DNA from: Mageeibacillus sp. UBA3708
GTDB taxonomy: Bacteria; Bacillota; Clostridia; Saccharofermentanales; Saccharofermentanaceae
Direction of reading: 5' to 3'
DNA: 27,385 nucleotides
NCBI GenBank assembly: GCA_002371375.1
Contig: DFIB01000055.1
Span: 1 to 27,385, forward strand
Position 1 is the first letter of the stretch. Each line of letters opens with the position of its first letter. Shown piece after piece: positions 16,568 to 24,384 of this stretch. A program made the position numbers and the translations under genes. Under the pieces are notes generated by a model. The model was given only the letters and a program-made list of their open reading frames with translations, had not been told where the DNA came from and made no database searches.

Positions 16568-17437
16568 TTATTTTTTGTTATCGTCGTCGAGGAATTCGCC
16601 GAAATCCTCAAATGTCTCCTCATCGGTAGAAATAACACCTGTAGCATCGATATCGATCTCAGGTTCGACAACAGCAGGTTTGAGTTCAACTACTGCTTCG
16701 TCGCTTGATTCTTCAACTTCCCCGGATAATGTATCAGGTTCGGTATCAGGCGTTGTATCAACCGGATCGTCTTTTGCAATAGAATCGTCAATAAGAACAT
16801 CACCTTCGAGACATACCGGTTCATCGGCCGTATTCTCTGCTGACACTATGCCGAGATCAGCCCCTTCAGCAACAACTGCTGTGATCGGCTCGACGGCAGA
16901 ATCTTCTGTCCCTGCATCGGTTGAAGCACCTTCTTCATCCACGGAAGCAGCCTCAGCAGCTGCAGCAGATCTGGCACGTGCATCTTCAAGTTGCTTGCGC
17001 TGCATGGCTCTTCTCTCTTCACGCATACGCTTCTTCTCTTCTTCAGCAGCAATACGCGCTTCCTCTTCCTGATTACGCTTCTCGATCTCTGCGAGCTTCT
17101 CCCCGCTTGCCTGTCTGATCGCAGTCTGCTTAAGATCATCAAGTGAAGCTGATTTTGTAACTGCATTCTGCATGATCGCCTGCATCTTCTTACGGCTCTC
17201 CTCAGTCGCCCTCTGTTCAGACTCGGCAACTTCATCGCCAAGCTCCTGAAGCCTCTTGATCTCCTCAAGAGTAGCTCTGTCAGGCACGCCTTTCTCATCA
17301 GTAATATATCCGACACTCCTGATATTTATATCTTCAACTCCGGTATCGTCGAAGTTGGAAGACGCCTCTTTGAGGGTCTTATAATCAGGGAGTTTTACTC
17401 CGGGCAATATCTCATATTTACGTTCGTCTTCAGCCAT
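16568..17437 (-). CDS. Acidic coiled-coil protein of unknown function
   Basis: I do not recognise a named family for this 289-residue protein. Residues 1-50 are mixed and look globular or adaptor-like (KYEILPGVKLPDYKTLKEA). Residues about 55-165 are highly charged and heptad-like, rich in Glu, Lys, Arg, Gln and Ala, so a long helix or coiled coil is expected. Residues 165-289 are very acidic and low in complexity and end in DDDNKK. There is no signal peptide or membrane segment. The Shine-Dalgarno GGGAGG is strong. The gene follows the PP2C phosphatase by 16 bp, within the kinase-VWA-PP2C group, so an adaptor, scaffold or substrate role in that module is a reasonable inference. The low-complexity tail is probably disordered. 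Confidence 0.85.
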   Translation of the reverse strand: MAEDERKYEILPGVKLPDYKTLKEASSNFDDTGVEDINIRSVGYITDEKGVPDRATLEEIKRLQELGDEVAESEQRATEESRKKMQAIMQNAVTKSASLDDLKQTAIRQASGEKLAEIEKRNQEEEARIAAEEEKKRMREERRAMQRKQLEDARARSAAAAEAASVDEEGASTDAGTEDSAVEPITAVVAEGADLGIVSAENTADEPVCLEGDVLIDDSIAKDDPVDTTPDTEPDTLSGEVEESSDEAVVELKPAVVEPEIDIDATGVISTDEETFEDFGEFLDDDNKK

Positions 17438-17453
17438 ATTTCCCTCCCGAATT

Positions 17454-18548
17454 CTATTTTCTCATAAACAAAACGATCACAAGTGCAACTATTATCAGCA
17501 GTTCGAAGATCATTGCACCTACATAAAGCATCGTCTTCTTCTTAACGGATTCCTTGATATCTTCGATCTTATTCTCAGTCTCCTGAGCCTGCTTCTCATT
17601 ATCGGAAGCTTTAGCCTTGGCGACATGATCATCTTCTTTATCAGGATCCGGCGTAACATTCTTGTTGATGTTAGCCTCTACGATTATATTACGCGCCTTC
17701 TTGACACGCGGCACCATCTCCTCCTGAAGCTTCTTGAAGGTGTCCTCGGATCTGGGGAAGGCGTCGGCACCATTCTTGGAAGATGATGTGTCAGGCGCTT
17801 GCGTACCGTCGAAATACAACACTCCAAATGACGAGTCGTCACTGTTATTGCTTCCGCCGACGATGAATTTGTCGATGATGCCGCCGATCTCTTTCTCTCC
17901 GTTCTCACGACCCGAAGAGAATGTCTCAGCCATCCTGGCAACAACAGGCTTAACAAAGCCGGAATTCTCATCATAGACGGAATCCTGTACTCCGTCAGTC
18001 ATAAGACAGACAGCATGGATATTATCAGTCGTAGTCTTAACGATCCTGAGATAATCAGCAGCGTGATTGGCAGTAACAAAGTAAGTATGACCCATAGAAT
18101 CATTCTGGGGCATTGTAAGAGGCGACAATCCGTCTGAAGATACCCTGACCATGAGCCCGTCACCGATATGGCCGGCGAGGATCCTTCTATCCTTCACGGC
18201 GCAGAACAATAAAGTACAGGACAGCTGCTCAATGGACTCAAGTTCCATTTCCTTCATGATATCGGCAAATGCAATATGAACGCGGGCAATGACCAGACTT
18301 CTTATAGCAGCCTCACGGTTCTCATTATACAGCGCATCGAAATGCTCCGTCAGGAGCTCGGCGATCGCTTCAGTACATGCTTTCGATCCGAATCTTGCAT
18401 GCGTATACTGCTTTGAACCGGCGCCGTCTGCGATTACAACACAGCTTACACCATTCTTCTGTACCGCAAGAGAAGCATCCTCACAAGGAACGCCTCTGCT
18501 GACATGCTTTTGTCCTGTCTGTGTTACGCAACCTACGGTAATACTCAT
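17454..18548 (-). CDS. PP2C-type protein phosphatase with C-terminal membrane anchor
   Basis: This 364-residue protein has an N-terminal PP2C domain (residues 1-245) that removes phosphate from Ser/Thr. The metal-binding aspartates are intact: D24 (PCEDAS), D41 (ADGAGS), D130 (GHIGDG), D185 (MTDGV) and D237-D238 (NSDDSS). A charged, probably disordered linker (about 250-335) leads to one C-terminal membrane helix (about 338-361) ending FMRK, so the catalytic domain should face the cytoplasm as a tail-anchored protein. Its start overlaps the stop of the VWA gene (TAATG). With the kinase and VWA genes upstream it forms a TerY-phosphatase-kinase type triad and probably reverses the kinase's action. 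Confidence 0.93.
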   Translation of the reverse strand: MSITVGCVTQTGQKHVSRGVPCEDASLAVQKNGVSCVVIADGAGSKQYTHARFGSKACTEAIAELLTEHFDALYNENREAAIRSLVIARVHIAFADIMKEMELESIEQLSCTLLFCAVKDRRILAGHIGDGLMVRVSSDGLSPLTMPQNDSMGHTYFVTANHAADYLRIVKTTTDNIHAVCLMTDGVQDSVYDENSGFVKPVVARMAETFSSGRENGEKEIGGIIDKFIVGGSNNSDDSSFGVLYFDGTQAPDTSSSKNGADAFPRSEDTFKKLQEEMVPRVKKARNIIVEANINKNVTPDPDKEDDHVAKAKASDNEKQAQETENKIEDIKESVKKKTMLYVGAMIFELLIIVALVIVLFMRK

Positions 18549-19279
18549 TATTCCCCATCCTCAACAAAACTGAAGAAATCATCAACTCCGACAGACTCGC
18601 CTTCGGGTTCTGTGGAAATATTGTAGAGAGCATCATCATTCATTCCCGAGGATACAACGGAAGAACTTGAAGATCCGAGGAATTCGAACAGCTTACCGAA
18701 ATCAGCAGAGTTTACCGAGATAGGCTCGGGGCGCTTAACGGAAAGCTTCTTGAGCAGATCGAAATCAACGCCGTTACCTACACCGATGTTAAATACCACG
18801 AGCTTATCATTCTGCTCAAGCTCATTACAAGCCTTAACAGCAAGATTGTAGTTAGCCATCGCGTTAGGGCCCTGAGGCGCACCGTCAGTGATAACGACGA
18901 GCCAGGGCTGGTAATACTTGATACCCATCTCCTTATACCCCTTCTTACGGAGATCAAGAAGCTCAAGAGCTGTCAGAACACCTTCTCCGATAGGAGTCAG
19001 CGTTGTTGATGCCGAGATCTCGGGAAGCCCCTTATCCTTGGATATCTTGCCGAAAGGCATTACGACCTCTACGGCAGATCCGAAAGTAATAATAGCTATG
19101 TCGGTAGCAGATCTCGTATCATCGTTGGCCTTGATCGACGCAAGAAAATTGGACAGCCCCTGATTAAGCTGCTTGATGGGATTACCCATCATTGAACCTG
19201 ATGTATCCAGGCAAAAGCAGATGGGCAATCTTCTTTTTGTACTGTTACCAAAATCAGAACTACTGAAACTCTCAGACAT
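18548..19279 (-). CDS. VWA-domain protein, TerY-like
   Basis: This 243-residue protein is almost entirely a von Willebrand A domain (about residues 17-205). The metal-ion-dependent adhesion site is complete: DTSGS (D25, S27, S29), T95 in TLTPIGEG, and D132 in VITDGAPQG. The size and the position next to a PP2C phosphatase and a kinase match TerY-like proteins. The C-terminal 35 residues are acidic. The start is set at ATG 19279, where GGAGG lies 5 bases upstream; a TTG four codons earlier overlaps that Shine-Dalgarno and is rejected. Metal-dependent binding of a phosphorylated or metal-loaded partner is the usual proposal for the family; no partner is known here. Confidence 0.93.
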   Translation of the reverse strand: MSESFSSSDFGNSTKRRLPICFCLDTSGSMMGNPIKQLNQGLSNFLASIKANDDTRSATDIAIITFGSAVEVVMPFGKISKDKGLPEISASTTLTPIGEGVLTALELLDLRKKGYKEMGIKYYQPWLVVITDGAPQGPNAMANYNLAVKACNELEQNDKLVVFNIGVGNGVDFDLLKKLSVKRPEPISVNSADFGKLFEFLGSSSSSVVSSGMNDDALYNISTEPEGESVGVDDFFSFVEDGE

Positions 19280-19299
19280 AATAACCTCCAAATAAACTA

Positions 19300-21042
19300 T
19301 CAGAATAATCCGAATTTTTTCTTTTTGGGCTCAGGCTCCGTATTAACGGGCTGCTGAGGCACATTGCCTGCGGCTTTGGGAACGAAAGGCGCTTTGGGGG
19401 GTGCCGGCTTCTCAAAACCTGAAGGTCTTGCAAAAGCACTTCCGCTCAACCCCGGATTGCTACTGCCTGCGGCGGCTGCGAACGGATTGTGCAGACTGGA
19501 TGAATATTTCGCTGCTTCGGCAAGAGAAGAGAAACGCTTCTTAGCACCCGGAGCAACGCTGTTACGGTCTCCCGGTGTATTCTCTTCAGCTTCTGCGGTC
19601 GCATGATAATCCATCTTAGGGAACACTTTATATGCTTCGGGGTCCTCGAATTTATGACCTGCAAGTTCATCGCGGTACTCAAGAATCGTCTCGTACCACT
19701 GTATTGCCTCATAGGACCTGCCCAGCTTGAATGTGTTATAGAGCATCGTACGGATCTTAGCAGGCAGATACTGCCAGATGTAGTTATATCCTCCAAGCGG
19801 AATATGTTCCTCGTCGCTGTTGTCAAGCGTATAAGGGAAGTTCTTCTCGAGTATCTCTTCCCTCAAGGTCTCCGCACCGTTACGTGTTGCATAAGGGTGC
19901 AAACCGCAGAACAGTATGGAGAATACAAGCATTGCGATCGAGTAATCCTCATCCTCAAGCTTCCTGACAAATCCTGCGAAATCCTTACCCCACAGCCTCG
20001 GGTCAGTAAATTCCTCTGTTCCTACAGGGCAAGGAAGGTTACCGACTTGTACGGAATCCATGTCGATCAGATATACCGCATTGGATGAATAAAGCAGAGC
20101 ATTCTTAAGCTGGATATCTCCTGCCACGATATTATGCATATGGAGATACAGATATTTCTCTATGAGGTTGATCAGCGTTGTGGCAACGTCCTCCCTCTTC
20201 CATTCAGGGAAGTTATTGACCATAGCATCCGGTCCGTCAAAGATATTACCAAGAGTCTTGCCTTTACCCAGGAACATGGTGTAACCGACCGGCACACCTT
20301 TATAGAAAAGGAGATCCTGCGGCCAGCATATTCCTGCACTCTTGATACCCATCGATACCATCTTCGTAAGCTTGCTCCATCTGAGCGGAGTAATAACATT
20401 CTTGTGATAGATCTTGGCCACCTTAAGTCTGTTGTCTGTAAGGAATACCATTCCCTCAGCACCTGAACTGATCCTCTTGGTCAATTCAAGCTGCTTGTCA
20501 CCGCCTGTAGTTACCTTATCTCCTACATTGCAAAATGCATTGGAATCAAGATATGCCTTCTTAAGAGCCACTGGGTTGACGTTGGGGATCGATACCGATT
20601 CCAGGAATTCCCCGGAGCCGTGATAAATACTGTAATCTGTTGCAGACAATATGCAGATATCGCCCTGGAAAGCGATCTGCTTCTCAACAAGGCGCTTTGT
20701 GAATATTCCGCTCTTCGCAGTAACAATACAATAGTTACCCACCTGAGATATCGACTTGATAAACTCGGCTGTGTCTGAAGTCTGAACTGAATGAAGCTTA
20801 CGCAAAGGAAGGAGCACAGAACAAAGCTCCTTCATGGCGGAGGCTGAAGCATCGTCCTTAGCATCTCCCTGATGAACAAGACAGTAATGCAGGAGCTTAA
20901 AGGAAGAACTCACATACACATCAGGGGACTTGTTGACGACCACATCCATAAACTCAAAAAAGAGCGACGTGCCGCCAAACTCCCTGATAACAGAGTAGTC
21001 AAGAATAAGATTGTCGTAATTTAATAAATATTCCAGTGCCAT
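19300..21042 (-). CDS. PIN-like domain/protein kinase fusion of the TerY-P type
   Basis: This 580-residue protein has three parts. Residues 1-150 resemble a PIN domain: LILDYSVIREFGG with D15 at the start, SD at 89-90, CIVTAKSG at 105-112 and GDICILSATD at 127-136. Residues about 185-460 form a divergent Ser/Thr kinase: glycine loop RISSGAEGMVF (190-200), lysine K210 in VAK, catalytic D309 and N314 in AGDIQLKNALL, and metal-binding D327 in LIDMDSVQV in place of DFG. The ICWPQDLL and PCPVGTEEFTDPRL stretches are typical of kinases paired with VWA and PP2C proteins. Residues 480-580 are Pro/Ala-rich and end KKKKFGLF. All key kinase residues are present, so it should be active. It heads the long operon. 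The PIN assignment is by eye only. Confidence 0.88.
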   Translation of the reverse strand: MALEYLLNYDNLILDYSVIREFGGTSLFFEFMDVVVNKSPDVYVSSSFKLLHYCLVHQGDAKDDASASAMKELCSVLLPLRKLHSVQTSDTAEFIKSISQVGNYCIVTAKSGIFTKRLVEKQIAFQGDICILSATDYSIYHGSGEFLESVSIPNVNPVALKKAYLDSNAFCNVGDKVTTGGDKQLELTKRISSGAEGMVFLTDNRLKVAKIYHKNVITPLRWSKLTKMVSMGIKSAGICWPQDLLFYKGVPVGYTMFLGKGKTLGNIFDGPDAMVNNFPEWKREDVATTLINLIEKYLYLHMHNIVAGDIQLKNALLYSSNAVYLIDMDSVQVGNLPCPVGTEEFTDPRLWGKDFAGFVRKLEDEDYSIAMLVFSILFCGLHPYATRNGAETLREEILEKNFPYTLDNSDEEHIPLGGYNYIWQYLPAKIRTMLYNTFKLGRSYEAIQWYETILEYRDELAGHKFEDPEAYKVFPKMDYHATAEAEENTPGDRNSVAPGAKKRFSSLAEAAKYSSSLHNPFAAAAGSSNPGLSGSAFARPSGFEKPAPPKAPFVPKAAGNVPQQPVNTEPEPKKKKFGLF

Positions 21043-21067
21043 TTTAAACGTCCTTTACATCTAGAAT

Positions 21068-21096
21068 ATTATAAATTACTTTATAAAAAGAGGCAA
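21068..21096 (-). promoter_or_regulatory. Promoter of the long kinase-to-histidine-kinase operon
   Basis: On the minus strand TTGCCT (21091-21096) is followed after exactly 17 bases by a perfect TATAAT (21068-21073). Transcription would start near 21061, and AAGGAC serves as ribosome binding site 7 bases before ATG 21042. It is the only good promoter I see from here to 5175. Confidence 0.65.
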
Positions 21097-21106
21097 CCAA
21101 ATTTGA

Positions 21107-21126
21107 CAAAATTGTGGCAAAATTGT
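21107..21126. repeat. Two 9-bp direct repeats upstream of the operon promoter
   Basis: CAAAATTGT occurs at 21107-21115 and again at 21118-21126, a period of 11 bases, close to one helical turn. On the minus strand they lie just upstream of the -35 element, where an activator or an UP-like element would act. The region is AT-rich, which raises the chance of coincidence. Confidence 0.5.
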
Positions 21127-21146
21127 ATTAATTCTTAAAATTATTA

Positions 21147-22394
21147 TCAAAACTCAAAGTTCCTGAACAGATCCTCGTAAGTATCTCTTCTCCTGATGAG
21201 CTTAGCATCACCGGAGCATGTTATAAGCACTTCCGCCGGACGGAGTCTCATATTATAGTTGGATGCCATCGAATATCCGTAAGCACCTGCATCGAGAACG
21301 CATGCTATATCATTTGTCCTGATCTCGGGAAGGAGTCTCTCTTTGGCGATGATATCACCGCTCTCACAGATATTACCTGTCACAGTGACATATTCGGGAT
21401 TATCCGTCACGACCTTGCCGTTCCTGATGACTTCGATATCATGCCAGGAACCGTAAAGAGAAGGCCTTGTAAGGATATTCATTCCGATATCAGTACCTGC
21501 ATATTTGCGGCCCGCATTGTATTTGACGGCATAAACTCTGCCCAGCAGAACACCACCCTCGCAGAAAGCATATCTTCCGGGCTCCGTCTTGAACAGCGGA
21601 ACATATCCGGCTTCTTCAACAAACGAATCAAGCACCTTCTCAAATTCAGCCTCAAATCTATCAAAATCGAAAGGCTTCTCATCCTCAGATACCTTATGAT
21701 AAGGAACACCGTAGCCACCGCCGAAATCAATGAATTCGAGCTTGCCAAACCTCTTAGCCATCGTAAGAAGATTCTTTACAGATTCAAGGAACGGAGTGGG
21801 ATTCATGAACAAAGAGCCGATATGCTGATTGATCCCGACGATCTTAAGATCATGCTTAGCTGCTACCTCAAAAAGAGTATCGAGCTGATCGTCTGTTATG
21901 GCAAACTTAGTGTTCTTGCCTGCAGTAATGACCTTCTCATGATGACCTGCACCGACACCGGGATTGAGTCTTACGGCACATCTTCCTCCGGGATTGATCT
22001 GACCGTACAGATCAAGCTGATCGATACTGTCGAGACTTGTCATGATATTGTTATCCACGGCAAACTGAAGTTCCTCACGGGATACATTGTTAGGAACATA
22101 GAAGATCCTGTCAGGTGTAAACCCTGCCTTCATCAGCAATCGGATCTCACCTTCACTCATTGCATCACAGTTAAGACCTTCTTCAAGTGCGATCTTAAGC
22201 AGGCTGAGATTTGAATTGGCCTTAATGGAATAATTGGTTGTGTAAGGATACTTGGTTATAAGACCGGCAAGTCTCTTGAGATTACCTCTGATTATGTCCT
22301 CGTTATATACATAAAGAGGTGAACCGAACTCTTCCAAAAGACGCTCGGCGTCGCAATTACCAAAGAAATTTACACTTCTGACAAATGATTCCAT
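21147..22394 (-). CDS. lysA: Diaminopimelate decarboxylase
   Basis: This 415-residue PLP enzyme (fold type III) converts meso-diaminopimelate to lysine. The PLP lysine is K58 in YSIKANSN; other family motifs are HIGS (191-194), GGGYG (225-229), EPGR (271-274), CESGD (343-347; the cysteine lies across the dimer interface) and AYGYSMASNYN (371-381). The length is normal. A related decarboxylase acting on another amino acid is possible but CES and the AYGYSMASNYN loop favour LysA. The start is 2 bp after the MutS-like stop, with AGGAG about 10 bases upstream inside that gene. No terminator is visible downstream, so some readthrough into the kinase operon is possible. Confidence 0.93.
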   Translation of the reverse strand: MESFVRSVNFFGNCDAERLLEEFGSPLYVYNEDIIRGNLKRLAGLITKYPYTTNYSIKANSNLSLLKIALEEGLNCDAMSEGEIRLLMKAGFTPDRIFYVPNNVSREELQFAVDNNIMTSLDSIDQLDLYGQINPGGRCAVRLNPGVGAGHHEKVITAGKNTKFAITDDQLDTLFEVAAKHDLKIVGINQHIGSLFMNPTPFLESVKNLLTMAKRFGKLEFIDFGGGYGVPYHKVSEDEKPFDFDRFEAEFEKVLDSFVEEAGYVPLFKTEPGRYAFCEGGVLLGRVYAVKYNAGRKYAGTDIGMNILTRPSLYGSWHDIEVIRNGKVVTDNPEYVTVTGNICESGDIIAKERLLPEIRTNDIACVLDAGAYGYSMASNYNMRLRPAEVLITCSGDAKLIRRRDTYEDLFRNFEF

Positions 22395-22396
22395 TA

Positions 22397-24271
22397 TTAT
22401 TCTTCTCCTTTATCGATACCGACAAGTCTCATCAAATATGCGGCATTCGACGTCCTTGAGATACCTTGCTTTAATTTATAATCAAATGTAATGCCTTTAT
22501 CATCATACTTCTCACTGAAATAATAGTAAACAACATTCTTCAATTGATTCTCGGTTTTATCGACCAAAGCGTAGTCGTGTGTAGTCATCATACCACAAAT
22601 AAACGGTTTTGAAAGGTTACGGAGAACAGTATACGCTCCGGCAGTCCTGTCATCGGAATTCGTCCCTCTGAAAATCTCGTCAATAAGGAACAATAGCGGA
22701 CGCCCTTCCTTACCGGCATTTACGATTCCGGAAATCCTCACGAGCTCGGCTTTGAAAGTGCTCATATTCTCTTCAAGGCTGTCAACGATCCTCATGGAGG
22801 ACATTATGCGCATCTTCCCCAATGTAAGTTCTGAAGCCGGCACCGGGCCGCCCATGTATGCCAAGAGTGCACAGATACCGACAGTTCTGATAAGGGTTGT
22901 CTTACCTGACATGTTAGAACCTGTAATAAGAGCAATATCAGAATTGAGCGTAACTGAATTTGCCACTCTTGTCTCAGGATACAGGATCGGATGACAGATA
23001 TCCTTCCCGTCAAAGTAGGCATTATCTTCAGGACTTATGCTGTCGACAAACGACGGGAAAACATACTTATCTGCCGTAAATACGATCTGTGACTGTGATG
23101 CAAGACATTCAAATTCACCGATATTATCGAGAACTTTCCCAAGTGAACCGCCGTATTGCGCATTCCATCCGGACATAAGATCGGATACGAGATAATCAAC
23201 CGGAAACACCAAATTCAGCAAAAGGGCAAAAAGCGGCTGGCTTCTCATATCTGCTATTGTAAGGATCCTGCAAAGACTGTTCATGATATCAGACACTCTT
23301 CCATGTTCTCTCAACCCGCCGGATGTCAGTTCCTTAAGGTAAGGAGCCTTATAATCAGCACTCTGGAGAACAGCATAAAGATCCCTTACAGTCTTACACT
23401 TGCGTATGGTAAGAGACGAAGGAAGAAGATCCCGGTTCCTGAACAGACCTATTCCCCAGATGATGAGGTTGATTATCATGACACCAAGGAAAGCAGCCCT
23501 CACATAGGATATATCAACAAAGATCATTATCACCGGTATCAGCCACAGCACCGGGACGAATTTATACAGGATCCTGCCCGCTTTGCTCATCGGAGTCCTT
23601 CCCTCGAACAGATGACGGAGGTCCTCATCAGAATACCTCAAATACCCGAGGCCGGCAGTTGCCTGGAAATCCTGGAGCTTATCCGTATCTGCTACAATCT
23701 CAGCACATGCCTCCTGAACAAGCTTCAAGCCGGCGTTATTAGACTCCTCTACTGAAGCATTAAGCAGTTTATGAGCGAAAGCGTTGCGGCCCATAACAGT
23801 CTCAGCTGTATTTAACAGCGTAAATACGGAACGTTTACCGAACAGTCCCAAGTCCTGACAGTAATCATGATCATTGTTATAATATTCTTCGCCGGTAAAT
23901 ATCACGGTATTGAGGGATTTCTCATCCGCCTTGGTAATACCGTGAAGTGCATTCTGCATAAGGCCGTCAAAATCACCTGTTATCCTGTAGATATAATCAG
24001 AATTAACGGAGTACAGAGAGCTTGTAAATCTGAGTCTGTATGTAACTTTACCATGAGAAATGCAAAGCAGAACAAAACCGCACAAAAAAAATGCCGATGC
24101 AATATATAACGGCAATAGAGAGTTAATATAACCTAGCACAATGCATAAAATGAACAGAATAAACGTTACAAAACGCAGAATACTGAAAACAATGCTTTTA
24201 TGCTCAAGATCAGATATCTGCGCTGCGAGGACTCTGCCGCGCTCCTCAAACTTCTCAACTCTTGAATTCAT
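22397..24271 (-). CDS. Membrane MutS-family ATPase (MutS-related protein)
   Basis: This 624-residue protein ends in a MutS-type ATPase domain (about 420-620): Walker A GSNMSGKTT (451-459), Walker B LLFLIDEIFRGTN (526-538) and the TTHDYAL switch (563-569). The N-terminal half lacks the mismatch-recognition domain of MutS and instead has two hydrophobic hairpins (about 28-71 and 234-277). The middle (280-420) resembles the MutS lever/core helices. It is therefore not a canonical mismatch repair protein but one of the membrane-linked MutS relatives common in Bacillota and Bacteroidota, whose role is unsettled. The Shine-Dalgarno is weak. It lies 11 bp after the sirtuin gene and 2 bp before lysA. 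Confidence 0.9.
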   Translation of the reverse strand: MNSRVEKFEERGRVLAAQISDLEHKSIVFSILRFVTFILFILCIVLGYINSLLPLYIASAFFLCGFVLLCISHGKVTYRLRFTSSLYSVNSDYIYRITGDFDGLMQNALHGITKADEKSLNTVIFTGEEYYNNDHDYCQDLGLFGKRSVFTLLNTAETVMGRNAFAHKLLNASVEESNNAGLKLVQEACAEIVADTDKLQDFQATAGLGYLRYSDEDLRHLFEGRTPMSKAGRILYKFVPVLWLIPVIMIFVDISYVRAAFLGVMIINLIIWGIGLFRNRDLLPSSLTIRKCKTVRDLYAVLQSADYKAPYLKELTSGGLREHGRVSDIMNSLCRILTIADMRSQPLFALLLNLVFPVDYLVSDLMSGWNAQYGGSLGKVLDNIGEFECLASQSQIVFTADKYVFPSFVDSISPEDNAYFDGKDICHPILYPETRVANSVTLNSDIALITGSNMSGKTTLIRTVGICALLAYMGGPVPASELTLGKMRIMSSMRIVDSLEENMSTFKAELVRISGIVNAGKEGRPLLFLIDEIFRGTNSDDRTAGAYTVLRNLSKPFICGMMTTHDYALVDKTENQLKNVVYYYFSEKYDDKGITFDYKLKQGISRTSNAAYLMRLVGIDKGEE

Positions 24272-24282
24272 CTATAACAGTA

Positions 24283-24384
24283 TCATTCCTTGCTCTTTTT
24301 GCTTGTTGAAGACTTTTTGGAAGCTGAAGACTTCTTGGCAGAAGTTGTCTTCTTTGCTGCAGACGTCTTCTTGGAAGAGACTCG
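24283..24384 (-). repeat. Low-complexity repeats coding the sirtuin tail
   Basis: The last 34 codons of the sirtuin gene encode a degenerate tandem pattern of two lysines followed by three or four Ser, Thr or Ala (for example KKTTSAKKSSASKKS). The DNA is correspondingly rich in AAG AAG and TCT-type codons and could vary in length between strains. Confidence 0.7.

Noticed and set aside
16549..16689. A longer aminopeptidase starting at 16689
   Set aside because: The extra 47 residues overlap the end of the acidic coiled-coil gene in another frame and do not resemble M18 proteins; ATG 16548 has a proper ribosome binding site.
16575..17072. A 165-codon Ser-rich plus-strand open frame
   Set aside because: It mirrors the acidic low-complexity coding sequence on the other strand; Asp/Glu-rich codons read backwards give Ser/Pro-rich shadows.
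21441..22214. A 257-codon plus-strand open frame opposite lysA
   Set aside because: It lies wholly within a well-conserved decarboxylase gene on the other strand and shows no recognisable domain.
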